64,000 bases of DNA from Vulcanisaeta thermophila (lineage in GTDB: Archaea > Thermoproteota > Thermoprotei > Thermoproteales > Thermocladiaceae): the NCBI RefSeq assembly GCF_001748385.1, contig NZ_BCLI01000001.1, positions 186,001-250,000 of the forward strand, read 5' to 3'. The position numbers and the translations under genes were made by a program. Positions 43,386 through 51,696 of the stretch are shown piece by piece. The notes beneath the pieces were generated by a model. It did not search any database. It saw nothing but the letters and a program-made list of their open reading frames with translations, and had not been told where the DNA came from. The number at the start of each line of letters is the position of its first letter. Positions within the stretch are counted from its first letter, which is position 1.

Positions 43386-43730
43386 TTAACAGACCCTCTT
43401 ACCCACCTGTTCGTCCTGTGGTTTGTCTATGGTCACTATGGTTGGGTTCTTCTCATCACACGTGGCCAGTATCATGCCCTGGCTCTCATAGCCGAAGATC
43501 TTCCTTGGTTCCAGGTTGGTCACCACAACAACGTACTTATTAATTAGGTCCTCAGGCTTGTAGAACTCCGCGAGCCCAGTCACTATCTGCCTCCTCTCAC
43601 TCCCAATGTCTATTATTAACCTAAGGAGTTTTCTACTACCCTCAATCCTCTCGGCATGTATCACCTTACCCACCCTGAGCTCCACCTTGTCAAACTCCGC
43701 CCTTGTTATTGTGCCTGTGGACACACTCAA
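43386..43730 (-). CDS. tRNA-binding domain protein (MetG C-terminal/EMAP-like)
   Basis: A 114-residue OB-fold protein: FDKVELRVGKVIHAERIEGS, then RQIVTGLAEFY and NLEPRKIFGYESQGMILA are diagnostic of the tRNA-binding domain found at the C-terminus of methionyl-tRNA synthetases and in EMAP II. In archaea it is often a separate gene acting with MetRS as a beta subunit. It lies downstream of, and in the same direction as, no clear partner here. Confidence 0.9.
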   Translation of the reverse strand: MSVSTGTITRAEFDKVELRVGKVIHAERIEGSRKLLRLIIDIGSERRQIVTGLAEFYKPEDLINKYVVVVTNLEPRKIFGYESQGMILATCDEKNPTIVTIDKPQDEQVGKRVC

Positions 43731-43809
43731 TTATTACCTGGGGACATATTAAAGTGTTTCCGTGATGACTCGGTGAAATGCTTAATAAGACCTGCTCAGT
43801 GTATTATCT

Positions 43810-44328
43810 GTGGTTAAGAGGTACCCATTGAGTAATAAGGAGATTAAGGAGTTGAGCAATGCACTCGGTGGGTTGGGGAGCATTGTTAGGGGTGCGGATA
43901 AGGTGGAGATTTACGAGTTGAATGAAACCACCACCCTGTACATAGTTGATGGAAAGCCCGCAATTGCCAGGCTGCTTGTTAAGTGGGATTCCTCACAGGG
44001 TGAGTACGTAATACCACTACTAACCTATGTGTACACAAACCCGGGGCAAATACCCAATTACCCAGCGGTGGTGGTTGATGATGGTGCAGTGCCCCACATA
44101 GTCAATGGCGCGGATGTCATGAGGCCCGGCATTAAAGAGGTCAGCGGCAGCTTTGGGGCTGGTGACCTTGTAGCTATTAAGGATCTCAAGGGTAGGGTGA
44201 TAGCCTTCGGGGTCTCCCTGGTATCCTCGGGTGAGTTAACGGGCATTAGTAGGGGTAAGGTCATTAAGGTGATACACCACATTGGGGATAAGCTCTGGAA
44301 CCTGGCCAGGGAGTTGGAGAGAAAGTGA
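43810..44328 (+). CDS. PUA-domain RNA-binding protein (Tma20/MCT-1-like)
   Basis: A 172-residue protein with an N-terminal pre-PUA domain (about 1-85) and a PUA domain (about 90-165): VVVDDGAVPHIVNGADVMRP and GDLVAIKDLKGRVIAFGVSL. Related to archaeal/eukaryal Tma20 and MCT-1 proteins that bind ribosomes or RNA. GTG 43810 follows CTTAATAAG by about 26 bases. Its stop abuts the stop of the convergent kinase-like gene. Confidence 0.85.
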   Translation: MVKRYPLSNKEIKELSNALGGLGSIVRGADKVEIYELNETTTLYIVDGKPAIARLLVKWDSSQGEYVIPLLTYVYTNPGQIPNYPAVVVDDGAVPHIVNGADVMRPGIKEVSGSFGAGDLVAIKDLKGRVIAFGVSLVSSGELTGISRGKVIKVIHHIGDKLWNLARELERK

Positions 44329-45063
44329 TCATGAGAGGTTGAGCAGGCTCATTAGCCTAAGCATCAAGTCCCAGGTGGGGTTGCGCTTATACTCATGAAG
44401 CAAGCCCTTAATGACCCCCACGTCCACGTGAACACCAAGCTTCTCCCTAATCAATCCCTGCTCCTGGCCAGGGCGTAGCAGCAGGGCATTAATCGCCTGG
44501 GGTACATTAACACCCCTCTTGAATGTGGCGCTCTCGAAATCTATTATGTAAACCTTACCATTGGGGCCCACGAGCACGTGCTCCCCAAGCCTGGACAGCT
44601 CATTGTGCGCCACACCAATGACGTCAAGCCTATGGCACTGGGTAAGTAATTCCCTGGCCACGCTCCTGACCTCACCCACGTCGTGGGTCCTCACGTAATC
44701 CCCAAGTTCAACACCGTTAACCAGCTCCATGACTATAACGTTCCTGGAGAAGTTCATGAGCATGGGCCCCACATCAACGGAGTTCGCAAGCCTCATCATG
44801 TAGCCCTCCCTGAGCAAGTCATCCCTTGACGCGTCGAACCTCCTAATCTTGCATGCGTAGTAATCGCTGGAGTATTCCAGGCGGCATTTAAAGACGAAGC
44901 CATTCTGCCCCTTACCCAGCAATCTAATGCTCATGAACTCCAGGGGTCCCTCGTTGAGTATTTCGGTAACGCCCAGCATTATTAATTCCCTGGTGATGGT
45001 CTCCACGTAAGTGCCTGGGCAGTTAACCCTGGCGCATAGTCGCCTTAGCACCTCGTAATCCAC
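44329..45063 (-). CDS. Atypical protein kinase-like protein (RIO/Bud32-related)
   Basis: A 244-residue protein. The glycine loop LLGKGQNGFVFKC near 48, the Lys of YYACKIRRF near 70 and hinge VIVMELVNGVELG near 115 follow the small eukaryotic-like kinase pattern. The catalytic loop, normally HGDLxxxN, is HNELSRLGEHV near 157, so the base Asp is replaced by Glu; DFESAT replaces DFG. It may be a weak or alternative kinase or ATPase. GTG 45063 fits ATAATAAA centred near 45088. Confidence 0.72.
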   Translation of the reverse strand: MDYEVLRRLCARVNCPGTYVETITRELIMLGVTEILNEGPLEFMSIRLLGKGQNGFVFKCRLEYSSDYYACKIRRFDASRDDLLREGYMMRLANSVDVGPMLMNFSRNVIVMELVNGVELGDYVRTHDVGEVRSVARELLTQCHRLDVIGVAHNELSRLGEHVLVGPNGKVYIIDFESATFKRGVNVPQAINALLLRPGQEQGLIREKLGVHVDVGVIKGLLHEYKRNPTWDLMLRLMSLLNLS

Positions 45064-45082
45064 GGGTTAACGTGGTGTTAAA

Positions 45083-45092
45083 GGATAATAAA
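45083..45092. promoter_or_regulatory. TATA-like box shared by kinase-like gene and plus-strand RNA
   Basis: GGATAATAAA, with the ATAATAAA core centred near 45088, is 26 bases from GTG 45063 (minus) and 26 bases from about 45114 (plus), where the inverted-repeat RNA begins. The next plus-strand gene starts only at 45179, leaving a 65-base untranslated stretch, unusual in this genome. Confidence 0.45.
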
Positions 45093-45110
45093 CCCAAACC
45101 CCGCCTCTTC

Positions 45111-45173
45111 CCCTGTGGGGAGAACACAGGCCTCTGAGTACTGATGAGAACCTGGGTCCCGACACCCACAGGG
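45111..45173 (+). ncRNA. Candidate K-loop RNA with long terminal stem
   Basis: CCCTGTGGG (45111-45119) pairs perfectly with CCCACAGGG (45165-45173). Inside, CAGG (45127-45130)/CCTG (45151-45154) form a second short stem. CTGA (45134-45137), GTA and CTGATGA (45141-45147) form a D'/C' (K-loop) motif suited to L7Ae. Terminal C and D boxes are poor (GTGGGGA, CCGA), so it may be an H/ACA-like or other L7Ae-binding RNA rather than a standard C/D guide, or a structured leader of the downstream gene. Confidence 0.4.
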
Positions 45174-45178
45174 CCTCG

Positions 45179-45898
45179 GTGACGCATAAACTGGGGGTGC
45201 GCTTGGTGGTGGCTTTACCAAGGGTTGAGAGGGCCATGGAATTACTAAGCCACTTACTACCTGGGCTGGCACTTAGGTTTAGGGATGTTGGGATACCAGT
45301 ACCCAGGGAGTTGTGCGTGGAGTCCCTGGGCAGGGGAACCCCAGGGGTGATTAGGGAGCTTGAGCGAATAAGCACCACCATGGCCAGGCTATGGGGCTGG
45401 GTACCCACATTCATGAGGGCACTCCTCAATTTAGACCCATCAATAAACATAAACTGTTACCTGGACATTGAGGGTGTCAGGGCTTCGGTAAACACCGCCA
45501 TGGAGTTAGCGAGGCTTGTGCTGAGGACTAAGTTGGGTGGTTACGTGAGCGACAGTGAGTGGTTATCCGCAATCACCACTAGGCGTGGGAAGGGGATCAT
45601 TGACAACGCTGTGGTTGTTGTGGATGATTACGTAACGTACAGGGAATTAACCTCGAAATTCACAGTGGATGTAATGGCCCTTGGGCCCCTGGTACCAACA
45701 CCCGTGGATTTGCTTTACCTGGTGAGGGTGGGTGAGTTACCAAGGGGTCGCATGGGCATTGTGATTAATTACCTAGTTAAGTACCTTGGGGATTACGTGG
45801 TTTACTCACGGGACTTAACCGAGGCATACGGTAAACTAGTAAGTGATTTGGGTTACATGGGATTAATTAGGGAGTTAGGCCTTAGGGTTGTTGTTTAA
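45179..45898 (+). CDS. Uncharacterised protein, 239 residues
   Basis: A soluble alpha/beta protein with no recognised domain. Conserved-looking stretches include VALPRVERAMELLSHLLPGL near the start, GKGIIDNAVVVVDDYVTYRE near 140-160 and VDVMALGPLVPTPVDLLYLV near 167-186. There are no membrane helices, signal peptide or Cys cluster. GTG 45179 is the listed start; no in-frame start lies closer to the promoter. It ends 17 bases inside the opposite ferredoxin gene. Confidence 0.6.
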   Translation: MTHKLGVRLVVALPRVERAMELLSHLLPGLALRFRDVGIPVPRELCVESLGRGTPGVIRELERISTTMARLWGWVPTFMRALLNLDPSININCYLDIEGVRASVNTAMELARLVLRTKLGGYVSDSEWLSAITTRRGKGIIDNAVVVVDDYVTYRELTSKFTVDVMALGPLVPTPVDLLYLVRVGELPRGRMGIVINYLVKYLGDYVVYSRDLTEAYGKLVSDLGYMGLIRELGLRVVV

Positions 45899-46085
45899 CC
45901 ACCACCCTGATCGCATTGTATGGGCAGTTCTCCTGGCAGGAGAAGCAGCCTGAGCATAACTCATCATTCAGCACCACGGCCCTGCCCCTCAACGTGCCCG
46001 TGAGAACCCCCTTGGGGCACACCGTCCAGCAGATACCACAACCCACGCAGTTGTCCAGGACCTCAACCCTCAACCTAACGGCCAC
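45882..46085 (-). CDS. Two-[4Fe-4S] ferredoxin-like protein
   Basis: A 67-residue protein with two cluster motifs: CVGCGICWTVCPKG near residue 13 and CSGCFSCQENCPYNAI near 44, both CxxCxxC...CP. It is a bacterial-type 8Fe-8S ferredoxin, or small subunit of an oxidoreductase. It stands alone, so its electron partner is unknown. The start is ATG 46085. Confidence 0.9.
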   Translation of the reverse strand: MAVRLRVEVLDNCVGCGICWTVCPKGVLTGTLRGRAVVLNDELCSGCFSCQENCPYNAIRVVVKQQP

Positions 46086-46144
46086 ACTTAACTCGGTGAT
46101 GGCTGGGTATTTAAGGCTCCCTCCGGAAACCAGGGGTTAAGTAC

Positions 46145-46725
46145 TTACTTACCCTCCCTAGCCCGCCTCTCCCTCTCAATCCTCTCATGGATCTTGTAGG
46201 CCCTCGCTATGACCGCCACCTGGAATATCTTAAGCGCGACCTCGGAATTATCCTCAAGGAACCAGCGCTTGGCTATCTCCTCAACCCTCTCAAGCTCCTC
46301 GATGGTTATGTCATCAAGGTTCTTTGAGAACACGGACTTAATGAAGTCAAGCTCCTCCCTACTAATGGGGTTAGCCTTGACCATACCGGCTATCCTGGTG
46401 ACCTCGTGGATTAGGAAATCCACCTCATCCCTACTGAATAATCCCTTGATACCCATGAACTCCAGGATGAGCAACTGGGTGTTGATTAGGGCTATGGAGA
46501 CATTATTAGCCAACCTATCCAGCCTATTCTCAATCTCCCTGAACCTACTATCTACCTCTCCAAATCTACTACTTATTTCATTAGTTATCTCCTTGAATTT
46601 ATTGTCTATCTCCCTGAACCTAAATCTATCTCCGTGAACTTCCTACCAAGCCAGTAGGCAAGGGTTGTTATGGAGGCGACGACGGTAATCACCGTCACAA
46701 ACAAACTAATCAGTAACTCATCCAT
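46145..46725 (-). pseudogene. Frameshifted membrane-anchored coiled-coil protein
   Basis: Two frames make one protein. From ATG 46725 a membrane helix and KFTEID run to a stop at 46606-46608. The next frame continues with RFREIDNKFKEITNEIS and heptads to ANNVSIALINTQLL and the helical C-terminus ending at 46145. A single missing base near GATTTAGG (about 46620-46630) explains it. The 122-residue frame from 46513 is the intact remainder. Architecture and helical-domain sequence match the protein at 19784-20377. A sequencing error or recent mutation are both possible. Confidence 0.6.
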
Positions 46726-46874
46726 CACAGCCTCAACACCTTATTTTCACAACACCTAATAAACCTTCTACCAAACCCCCATGCCCACCCAAGTAATCAC
46801 ATGCCGTGTTAAGCCCTGGTTATTATCTAGGCATGTTGTTCGTGGCTTTGGATTATTTTTGTCTTTTTGTTTCG

Positions 46875-46890
46875 TGGCAAAATTTTGCCA
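46875..46890. repeat. 16-bp perfect palindrome upstream of proS promoter
   Basis: TGGCAAAATTTTGCCA (46875-46890) reads the same on both strands with no loop. It lies about 20 bases upstream of the TATA-like TTAAAT at 46910-46915 of proS, where a dimeric regulator could bind. Confidence 0.65.
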
Positions 46891-46937
46891 TGGTTCGGTC
46901 CCCGCACCCTTAAATGGAGATCTTGCTACGTGCCATG

Positions 46938-48467
46938 TTCCCTCCCCAGGGCTTAATGCTTAAATTACCCTCTTCATTGCGTGGTTTGGTGTCCTTTATT
47001 GCCAGGTTGCAGCTTGTTAAGCAGGGTGAGCCTAGGCCCAGGGAGAGGTGGAGGGACTTCATAAATTGGTTTAATTGGGTTATTATGGAGACGGAGCTTT
47101 ATGATTATAGGTACCCCGTTAAGGGTGCCTATGTCTGGAGGCCCTATGGTGTGAGGCTTAGGAGGATTGTGGAGGGTTTCATTAGGCAGGTTCATGATGA
47201 GACTGGTCACCAGGAGGTTTTGTTCCCCGTCTTCATACCCTATGAGTTCCTGGCCAAGGAGAGTGAGCACATCAGGGGTTTTGAGCAGGAGGTGTTCTGG
47301 GTTAGTAAGGGTGGTTCCGGTGAGGAGAGGCTTGTCCTCAGGCCCACGAGCGAGACCGCCATGATGCCCATGTTCCAGCTATGGATTAAGGACCACACGG
47401 ACCTACCCTTCAAGGTTTACCAAATAGTGAGTGTGTTTAGGGCTGAGACCAAGGCCACTAGGCCCATGATAAGGCTTAGGGAGATATCCATGTTCAAGGA
47501 GGCCCACACGGCGCATGCGGATAGGGAGGATGCTGAGAGGCAGGTTAGGGAGGCTGTGGAGATTTACAAGAGGATTTTCGACTTCATGGGCGTTCCGTAC
47601 TTAATAAGCAGGAGGCCTGATTGGGATAAGTTCGCGGGTGCCGTTTACACCATAGCCTTCGACACCGTGATGCCCGATGGGAAGACCATGCAGATAGGGA
47701 CTGTTCACTACCTGGGCACCAACTTCTCAAGGGTCTTCGAGGTGAAGTACCTAACGCCCAAGGGCACCTGGGAGTATGTACACACCACCAGTTACGGGAT
47801 TTCTGAGAGGTCCATAGCGGCCATGATAGCGGTTCACGGTGATGATAAGGGCCTAGTCCTACCGCCAAACGTGGCCCCAATACAGGTGGTCATTGTGCCC
47901 ATAATGTACAAGGGGACTGAGGAGGCTGTGCTTAGGGAGGCTAGGGCTGTGAGTGAGGAATTAATGGGCGCGGGTGTTAGGGTTAAGGTTGATGATAGAA
48001 CCGATAAGACGCCCGGTTGGAAGTATAATTACTGGGAGATGATGGGTGTACCCCTGAGGATAGAGATTGGGCCCAGGGATGTCGAGAATAAGCAAGTGAT
48101 CCTCGCTAGGAGGGATACCATGGAGAAGTACGCGGCGCCCCGCGAGGGAATTGCGGACATGGTCAAGGAGGTCCTCAATGACATTAATAACAAACTTAGG
48201 GAGGCGGCTTGGGAGTTCATGAGGTCCATGGTGAGGAAAGCCACGGACCTAAAGACAGCCACCGAGTTAATAAGTAAGGGTGGCGTGGTCATGGTCCCCT
48301 GGAGTGGCGATAATGAGTGTGGATTAAAGATACAGCAACTACTCAATGCGGACGCTCTCGGGGTGCCCGTGGATGAGGATCCATCGAGGGAGATTGGCGG
48401 TTTAAGGGATTTGGCGTGCACGGATAAGCAGGCCAATTACTGGCTCAGGATGGCCCAGAGGTATTGA
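46938..48467 (+). CDS. proS: Prolyl-tRNA synthetase, archaeal type
   Basis: About 509 residues. [19 protein letters not shown] near 70 and [19 protein letters not shown] near 140 are class II motif 2-type segments, followed by [20 protein letters not shown], the motif that binds ATP. An anticodon-binding domain and a zinc-like C-terminal domain follow, as in archaeal ProRS. ATG 46938 lies 25 bases after CCTTAAATGG; an upstream frame from 46914 is inside the promoter. It attaches proline to its tRNA. Confidence 0.95.
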   Translation, partial: FPPQGLMLKLPSSLRGLVSFIARLQLVKQGEPRPRERWRDFINWFNWVIMETELYDYRYPVKGAYVWRPYGVRLRRIVEGFIRQVHDETGHQEVLFPVFIPYEFLAKESEHIRGFEQEVFWVSKGGSGEERLVLRPTSETAMMPMFQLWIKDHTDLPFKVYQIVSVFRAETKATRPMIRLREISMFKEAHTAHADREDAERQVREAVEIYKRIFDFMGVPYLISRRPDWDKFAGAVYTIAFDTVMPDGKTMQIGTVHYLGTNFSRVFEVKYLTPKGTWEYVHTTSYGISERSIAAMIAVHGDDKGLVLPPNVAPIQVVIVPIMYKGTEEAVLREARAVSEELMGAGVRVKVDDRTDKTPGWKYNYWEMMGVPLRIEIGPRDVENKQVILARRDTMEKYAAPREGIADMVKEVLNDINNKLREAAWEFMRSMVRKATDLKTATELISKGGVVMVPWSGDNECGLKIQQLLNADALGVPVDEDPSREIGGLRDLACTDKQANYWLRMAQRY

Positions 48468-48508
48468 TGCAAAACCTTTTTAATTACCTCAATTAGGTAC
48501 TGAAATTA

Positions 48509-49252
48509 ATGAGGACAGCAATACTGGGTGTGGTGGCTGTGGTCATAATAGCCGCAGCGGCGCTGGGCGCCTTATTCCTATACTCAAACAATTACGAGAC
48601 GGCACTCGCCAACGCCAAGAGGACTATTCATGAAAACCTCACGGCAACGTACAACGTAGTAATCACAATACAGGGACAGGGGCCCCTCAATACACCGCCA
48701 GTAACCGGTGAGTTAACGATATCACACATGCCGGACTTCCAGGCCCTCGTGGTAAATGGCACGTTGACCCTACAATCCGCATTAATACCCATGGGCTTCT
48801 CAGTACCCATTAGGATGGCCATGTGGAGGTACAACAACGAGTGGTGCTTCTCCCTGGGCTCCATAAAGATTGGCAATATAATAAATATTGGGGGCACCAC
48901 GATACAGTGCACACCCTACACAAATATCACCAGGGACTTTGTGGTGATCCTGAATGAGAGTAAGTACGTGGGTGAAAGCACCTGGAATGGTGAAAAAACC
49001 TACTGCTTCCAATCCACAATCACAACGAGCAGTCCAGGGCTCTTCCACACGTCATACGTCATTAATGTGACAAGCCTATGCCTCTTGGGTAATGGCGTAC
49101 CCAGTAACATCCTCGTGGTGATTTACCCAGTGGGCGGTGCGGGATTCACTGGAGAGTATGGGGTTGTGTTGAACGCCACATTGGTTAGTTACAGCTTTAC
49201 ATTCAATCAGGCTGAGTTTATGAAGATCACCGGTGGGTTGCTACCCGGTTGA
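48509..49252 (+). CDS. Membrane-anchored extracytoplasmic protein, four Cys
   Basis: A 247-residue protein with one N-terminal membrane helix (TAILGVVAVVIIAAAALGAL) followed by a beta-rich outer domain. Four Cys (near 114, 132, 171 and 194) may make disulfides. NxS/T sites (NLTA, NGTL, NITR, NESK, NVTS, NATL) suggest glycosylation. No family is recognised. ATG 48509 follows CTTTTTAATTAC by about 27 bases. It is monocistronic after proS. Confidence 0.65.
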   Translation: MRTAILGVVAVVIIAAAALGALFLYSNNYETALANAKRTIHENLTATYNVVITIQGQGPLNTPPVTGELTISHMPDFQALVVNGTLTLQSALIPMGFSVPIRMAMWRYNNEWCFSLGSIKIGNIINIGGTTIQCTPYTNITRDFVVILNESKYVGESTWNGEKTYCFQSTITTSSPGLFHTSYVINVTSLCLLGNGVPSNILVVIYPVGGAGFTGEYGVVLNATLVSYSFTFNQAEFMKITGGLLPG

Positions 49253-49954
49253 TTGCTTGTTGGAGTACCTACTTGCTATGGCATTTAGTATCTTCGTGGT
49301 GCTACAGAGTGGGCAGTCCACGTAGTCCCTAAACCTCAGAACCTGAACATTACCCAACTCCCTCCTCATTAACTCACCCCTTAACTTATCCTCATCAAAT
49401 GGTTGATTGGGACCCAGTAGGATTATGTCGGGCCTCTCCTCCTCAACAACCCTGAACATATCATCCTCATAACCAAGCCTGGCCCTGTGCACATACGCAA
49501 TACTACTCAAAACCTCAAGCCTCTGGTTCTCGGGTATTATGGTGTCCCTACCCTTGATCCTCCTAACCGTGGAATCCCTGGCCACCACGGCCACAACCCT
49601 ACCAAGCTCCCAAGCAGCCCTTAGGTATGTTATATGCCCAGGGTGCAGTATCTCGAAAGTCCCAGCCACAAAAACCTTTGTACTTGCCCTCCTCACCAGG
49701 TCGTTCACACTCCCCCATTGGAATTTAACCATGCCCAGGATCCTCAGGGCGTCGAGCAGGCCCTCGGCGTATGCTATTGTTGAGAGTGCCGTGAAAACAT
49801 CACCCTTACTGAGGTAGTACATTGAGTCCTTGAGGTAAGCCCTTGCGATCTCAATAACCTCGTTCTTAACTCCCTCCTTGTCCAGTTGTTCTAGGGCCTT
49901 GGCAACATTTCTTATGTAAGCATCAACCCTAACCTCTGGGCTTGTGAATTCCAT
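49241..49954 (-). CDS. ribL: Cytidylyltransferase-like FAD synthetase with DUF357 domain
   Basis: About 237 residues. The N-terminal 90 residues are DUF357-like (VRVDAYIRNVAKALEQLDKE). The C-terminal nucleotidyltransferase has VFVAGTFEILHPGHITYLR with the HxGH motif and, later, LLGPNQPFDEDKL. It resembles archaeal RibL, which adenylates FMN. The fusion of DUF357 to this domain occurs in archaea; its role is not known. ATG 49954 is 26 bases after a GGCTTATTAATT box. Confidence 0.78.
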   Translation of the reverse strand: MEFTSPEVRVDAYIRNVAKALEQLDKEGVKNEVIEIARAYLKDSMYYLSKGDVFTALSTIAYAEGLLDALRILGMVKFQWGSVNDLVRRASTKVFVAGTFEILHPGHITYLRAAWELGRVVAVVARDSTVRRIKGRDTIIPENQRLEVLSSIAYVHRARLGYEDDMFRVVEEERPDIILLGPNQPFDEDKLRGELMRRELGNVQVLRFRDYVDCPLCSTTKILNAIASRYSNKQSTG

Positions 49955-50051
49955 ACCTACGTGGTAACCACGGTTTGGAGGAATTAATAAGCCTTTACCT
50001 GTCCATGCTGAGTTATTATTTTTAATTTTTAAATGGGCAATACCCACCGCA

Positions 50052-50561
50052 TCACTCGCGTATTATCTCGAGGGATATGAATGTCTTCGTGTCGTCAATG
50101 CCCTCCATCATGCTTAGTACCCTCAGTATGTCATTGACATTAACCTCCCTGGTTATTACCACTAAATCATAATCCCCGGAAACCCTGTAGGCCTTCTCAA
50201 CGGGCAACTCCTTAACCTTCTCGTAAACAATAGCCCTATACTTGGGCTGAACCTTAACGAGTATTATGGCCTCATTGGAGCTCAGCCTAAGCACCCTAAG
50301 CGCCTTCTCGGTGACATCCACAAACTCACGCCCAGTCCTTATTAAACCAAAGTCCTTGAGCTTCTTGAGGTGAACACTCAGGGCTTGCCTAGTCATACCC
50401 AACTCCCTGGCCAACTCATCCTGGTCCGCGTACACTGTATAGACCTTGAGTGGAACGGCCTTCCTAAGCAGGTACTGAAGAACCTGCAGTTGCCTTTCAG
50501 TGAGTTGCCTCTCTATCTCCGTGGGTGTGGCACTCCCACTTTGCATACTCAGAGAACTCAT
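50052..50561 (-). CDS. Lrp/AsnC-type transcriptional regulator
   Basis: A 169-residue regulator. The HTH region LTERQLQVLQYLLRKA ... DQDELARELGMTRQALSVHL (about 18-75) is followed by a C-terminal RAM-like ligand/oligomer domain (about 95-165, AIILVKVQPKYRAIVYEKV and YDLVVITREVNVNDILRVLS). Lrp-type proteins sense amino acids. The neighbouring gene is RibL-like; the target is unknown. Confidence 0.85.
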   Translation of the reverse strand: MSSLSMQSGSATPTEIERQLTERQLQVLQYLLRKAVPLKVYTVYADQDELARELGMTRQALSVHLKKLKDFGLIRTGREFVDVTEKALRVLRLSSNEAIILVKVQPKYRAIVYEKVKELPVEKAYRVSGDYDLVVITREVNVNDILRVLSMMEGIDDTKTFISLEIIRE

Positions 50562-50727
50562 ACTAAACTACCGAATACAAGCTATCTAACTCTGGTATAA
50601 AAATGTTATTTCTAAATAATAGGATGAGCCGGATCGTATTTTCCCCGTAGAGGTGCAATCACATTAATTATATAGAATGTATATTAATTAATAGTTAGAG
50701 CCAGGGCTAATTGCGAGCTTTAAGGTC
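50562..50727. promoter_or_regulatory. Intergenic region upstream of the Lrp-type gene
   Basis: About 165 bases without a supported gene. A TATA-like GGTATAAAAATG near 50599 faces the Lrp gene on the minus strand and could also give a plus-strand transcript. No clear ncRNA boxes or repeats were found. Confidence 0.35.
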
Positions 50728-51696
50728 TTAAATCCCTGTGATTAGATGCTGTGGGATTAATAGATATTCAGCAAATATTATGAGGGTCAATACGGCAAGT
50801 AGGACCCCCACGGAGGCATCAAACAATTTCAGGGCTTTCTCAAGGGTATTTATACCCAACGCTTCATCACCACCCCTAATCACGTACCTGCCAGGCTTCT
50901 CGAGGGTGATCCCAAGGGCCCCTGCGAAGGATGCCATGGGCCAGCCAGAATTAATGCTGGGCACGGAGCGAGCCCCCCTCAGGGCTGTCCTAAATGCGTT
51001 TCTCCAGTTTAGTCCCGAGAGCCAGGATGCGATGGTTATTATGACTGTGGAGAGCCTGGCCGGTATGTAATTGAGTATTGTGTCCACGGTGGCGGAGAAC
51101 CAACCAACCTCCTCATAGGGCCATCCCCTGTAACCCACCATGGAATCCATGGTATTGGCCAACCTCTGTAGTAGGGCGCCTGGGAGTCCGAAAAGCGCAT
51201 AATAAAGTAGTGGTGATGCGACACCGTCTACGAATGACTCCGCGGTGCTCTCAATAACCGCCGAGATCAAGTGCTCCTCATTGAGCCTCCAAACATCCCT
51301 TCTCACAATTTCCTGTGTCAATGCCCTAGCCCTTACCAGGTCATTCTCCCTAAGCGCCCTTATTATACCCTTGACATAATTCCTCATTAGCCCTATGGAG
51401 TAGGTTAGCTTAAGCACGTAGGAGGAGGCTAAAACCCCCAGGACCACATTTATAATCATCAACTCACGGGGTACCAGGTAATACACAGTAAGCACAGGCG
51501 TGACGGATACGAACCACAGGAACACACCGTAAAGCCTACCCCTGGGCTTGAACAGCCTCCGTGCCAGGGTTCCCGTAAGAACCACTGGGTGTATCCTGAG
51601 TAAGGGCCCGCGGGGTTCCCCAAGGATTAAATCCATGGGTACTGACAGCAAAAGAGTTGCTATGGGAATTAAGGCATAGTCATAGTTCATACTCAC
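50728..51696 (-). CDS. cbiB: Adenosylcobinamide-phosphate synthase
   Basis: A 322-residue CbiB/CobD-type integral membrane protein that attaches aminopropanol phosphate to adenosylcobyrate. MDLILGEPRGPLLRIHPVVL near 22, SVGLMRNYVKGI-like region, and NTMDSMVGYRGWPYEEVGWF near 185 are diagnostic. Several membrane helices are spread through it. It overlaps the chelatase-like gene by one base, so the pair is one operon. Confidence 0.92.
   Translation of the reverse strand: MSMNYDYALIPIATLLLSVPMDLILGEPRGPLLRIHPVVLTGTLARRLFKPRGRLYGVFLWFVSVTPVLTVYYLVPRELMIINVVLGVLASSYVLKLTYSIGLMRNYVKGIIRALRENDLVRARALTQEIVRRDVWRLNEEHLISAVIESTAESFVDGVASPLLYYALFGLPGALLQRLANTMDSMVGYRGWPYEEVGWFSATVDTILNYIPARLSTVIITIASWLSGLNWRNAFRTALRGARSVPSINSGWPMASFAGALGITLEKPGRYVIRGGDEALGINTLEKALKLFDASVGVLLAVLTLIIFAEYLLIPQHLITGI

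Noticed and set aside
43760-43790. Plus-strand GTGATGA upstream of the PUA gene as a C/D box
   Set aside because: No CTGA at the expected distance and the following bases form the gene's TATA box.
45067-45450. Minus-strand frame of 127 codons over the start of the 45.2 kb gene
   Set aside because: No protein-like motifs; it covers the intergenic K-loop candidate and is antisense to a better supported gene.
46209-46637. Open plus-strand frame of 142 codons opposite the coiled-coil gene
   Set aside because: It is Leu/Ser-rich low-complexity sequence, an antisense shadow of the heptad repeats.
50624-50650. Short plus-strand frame (eight codons) after the TATA-like box near 50599
   Set aside because: Too short, with no conservation evidence; the box is better explained by the Lrp-type gene.
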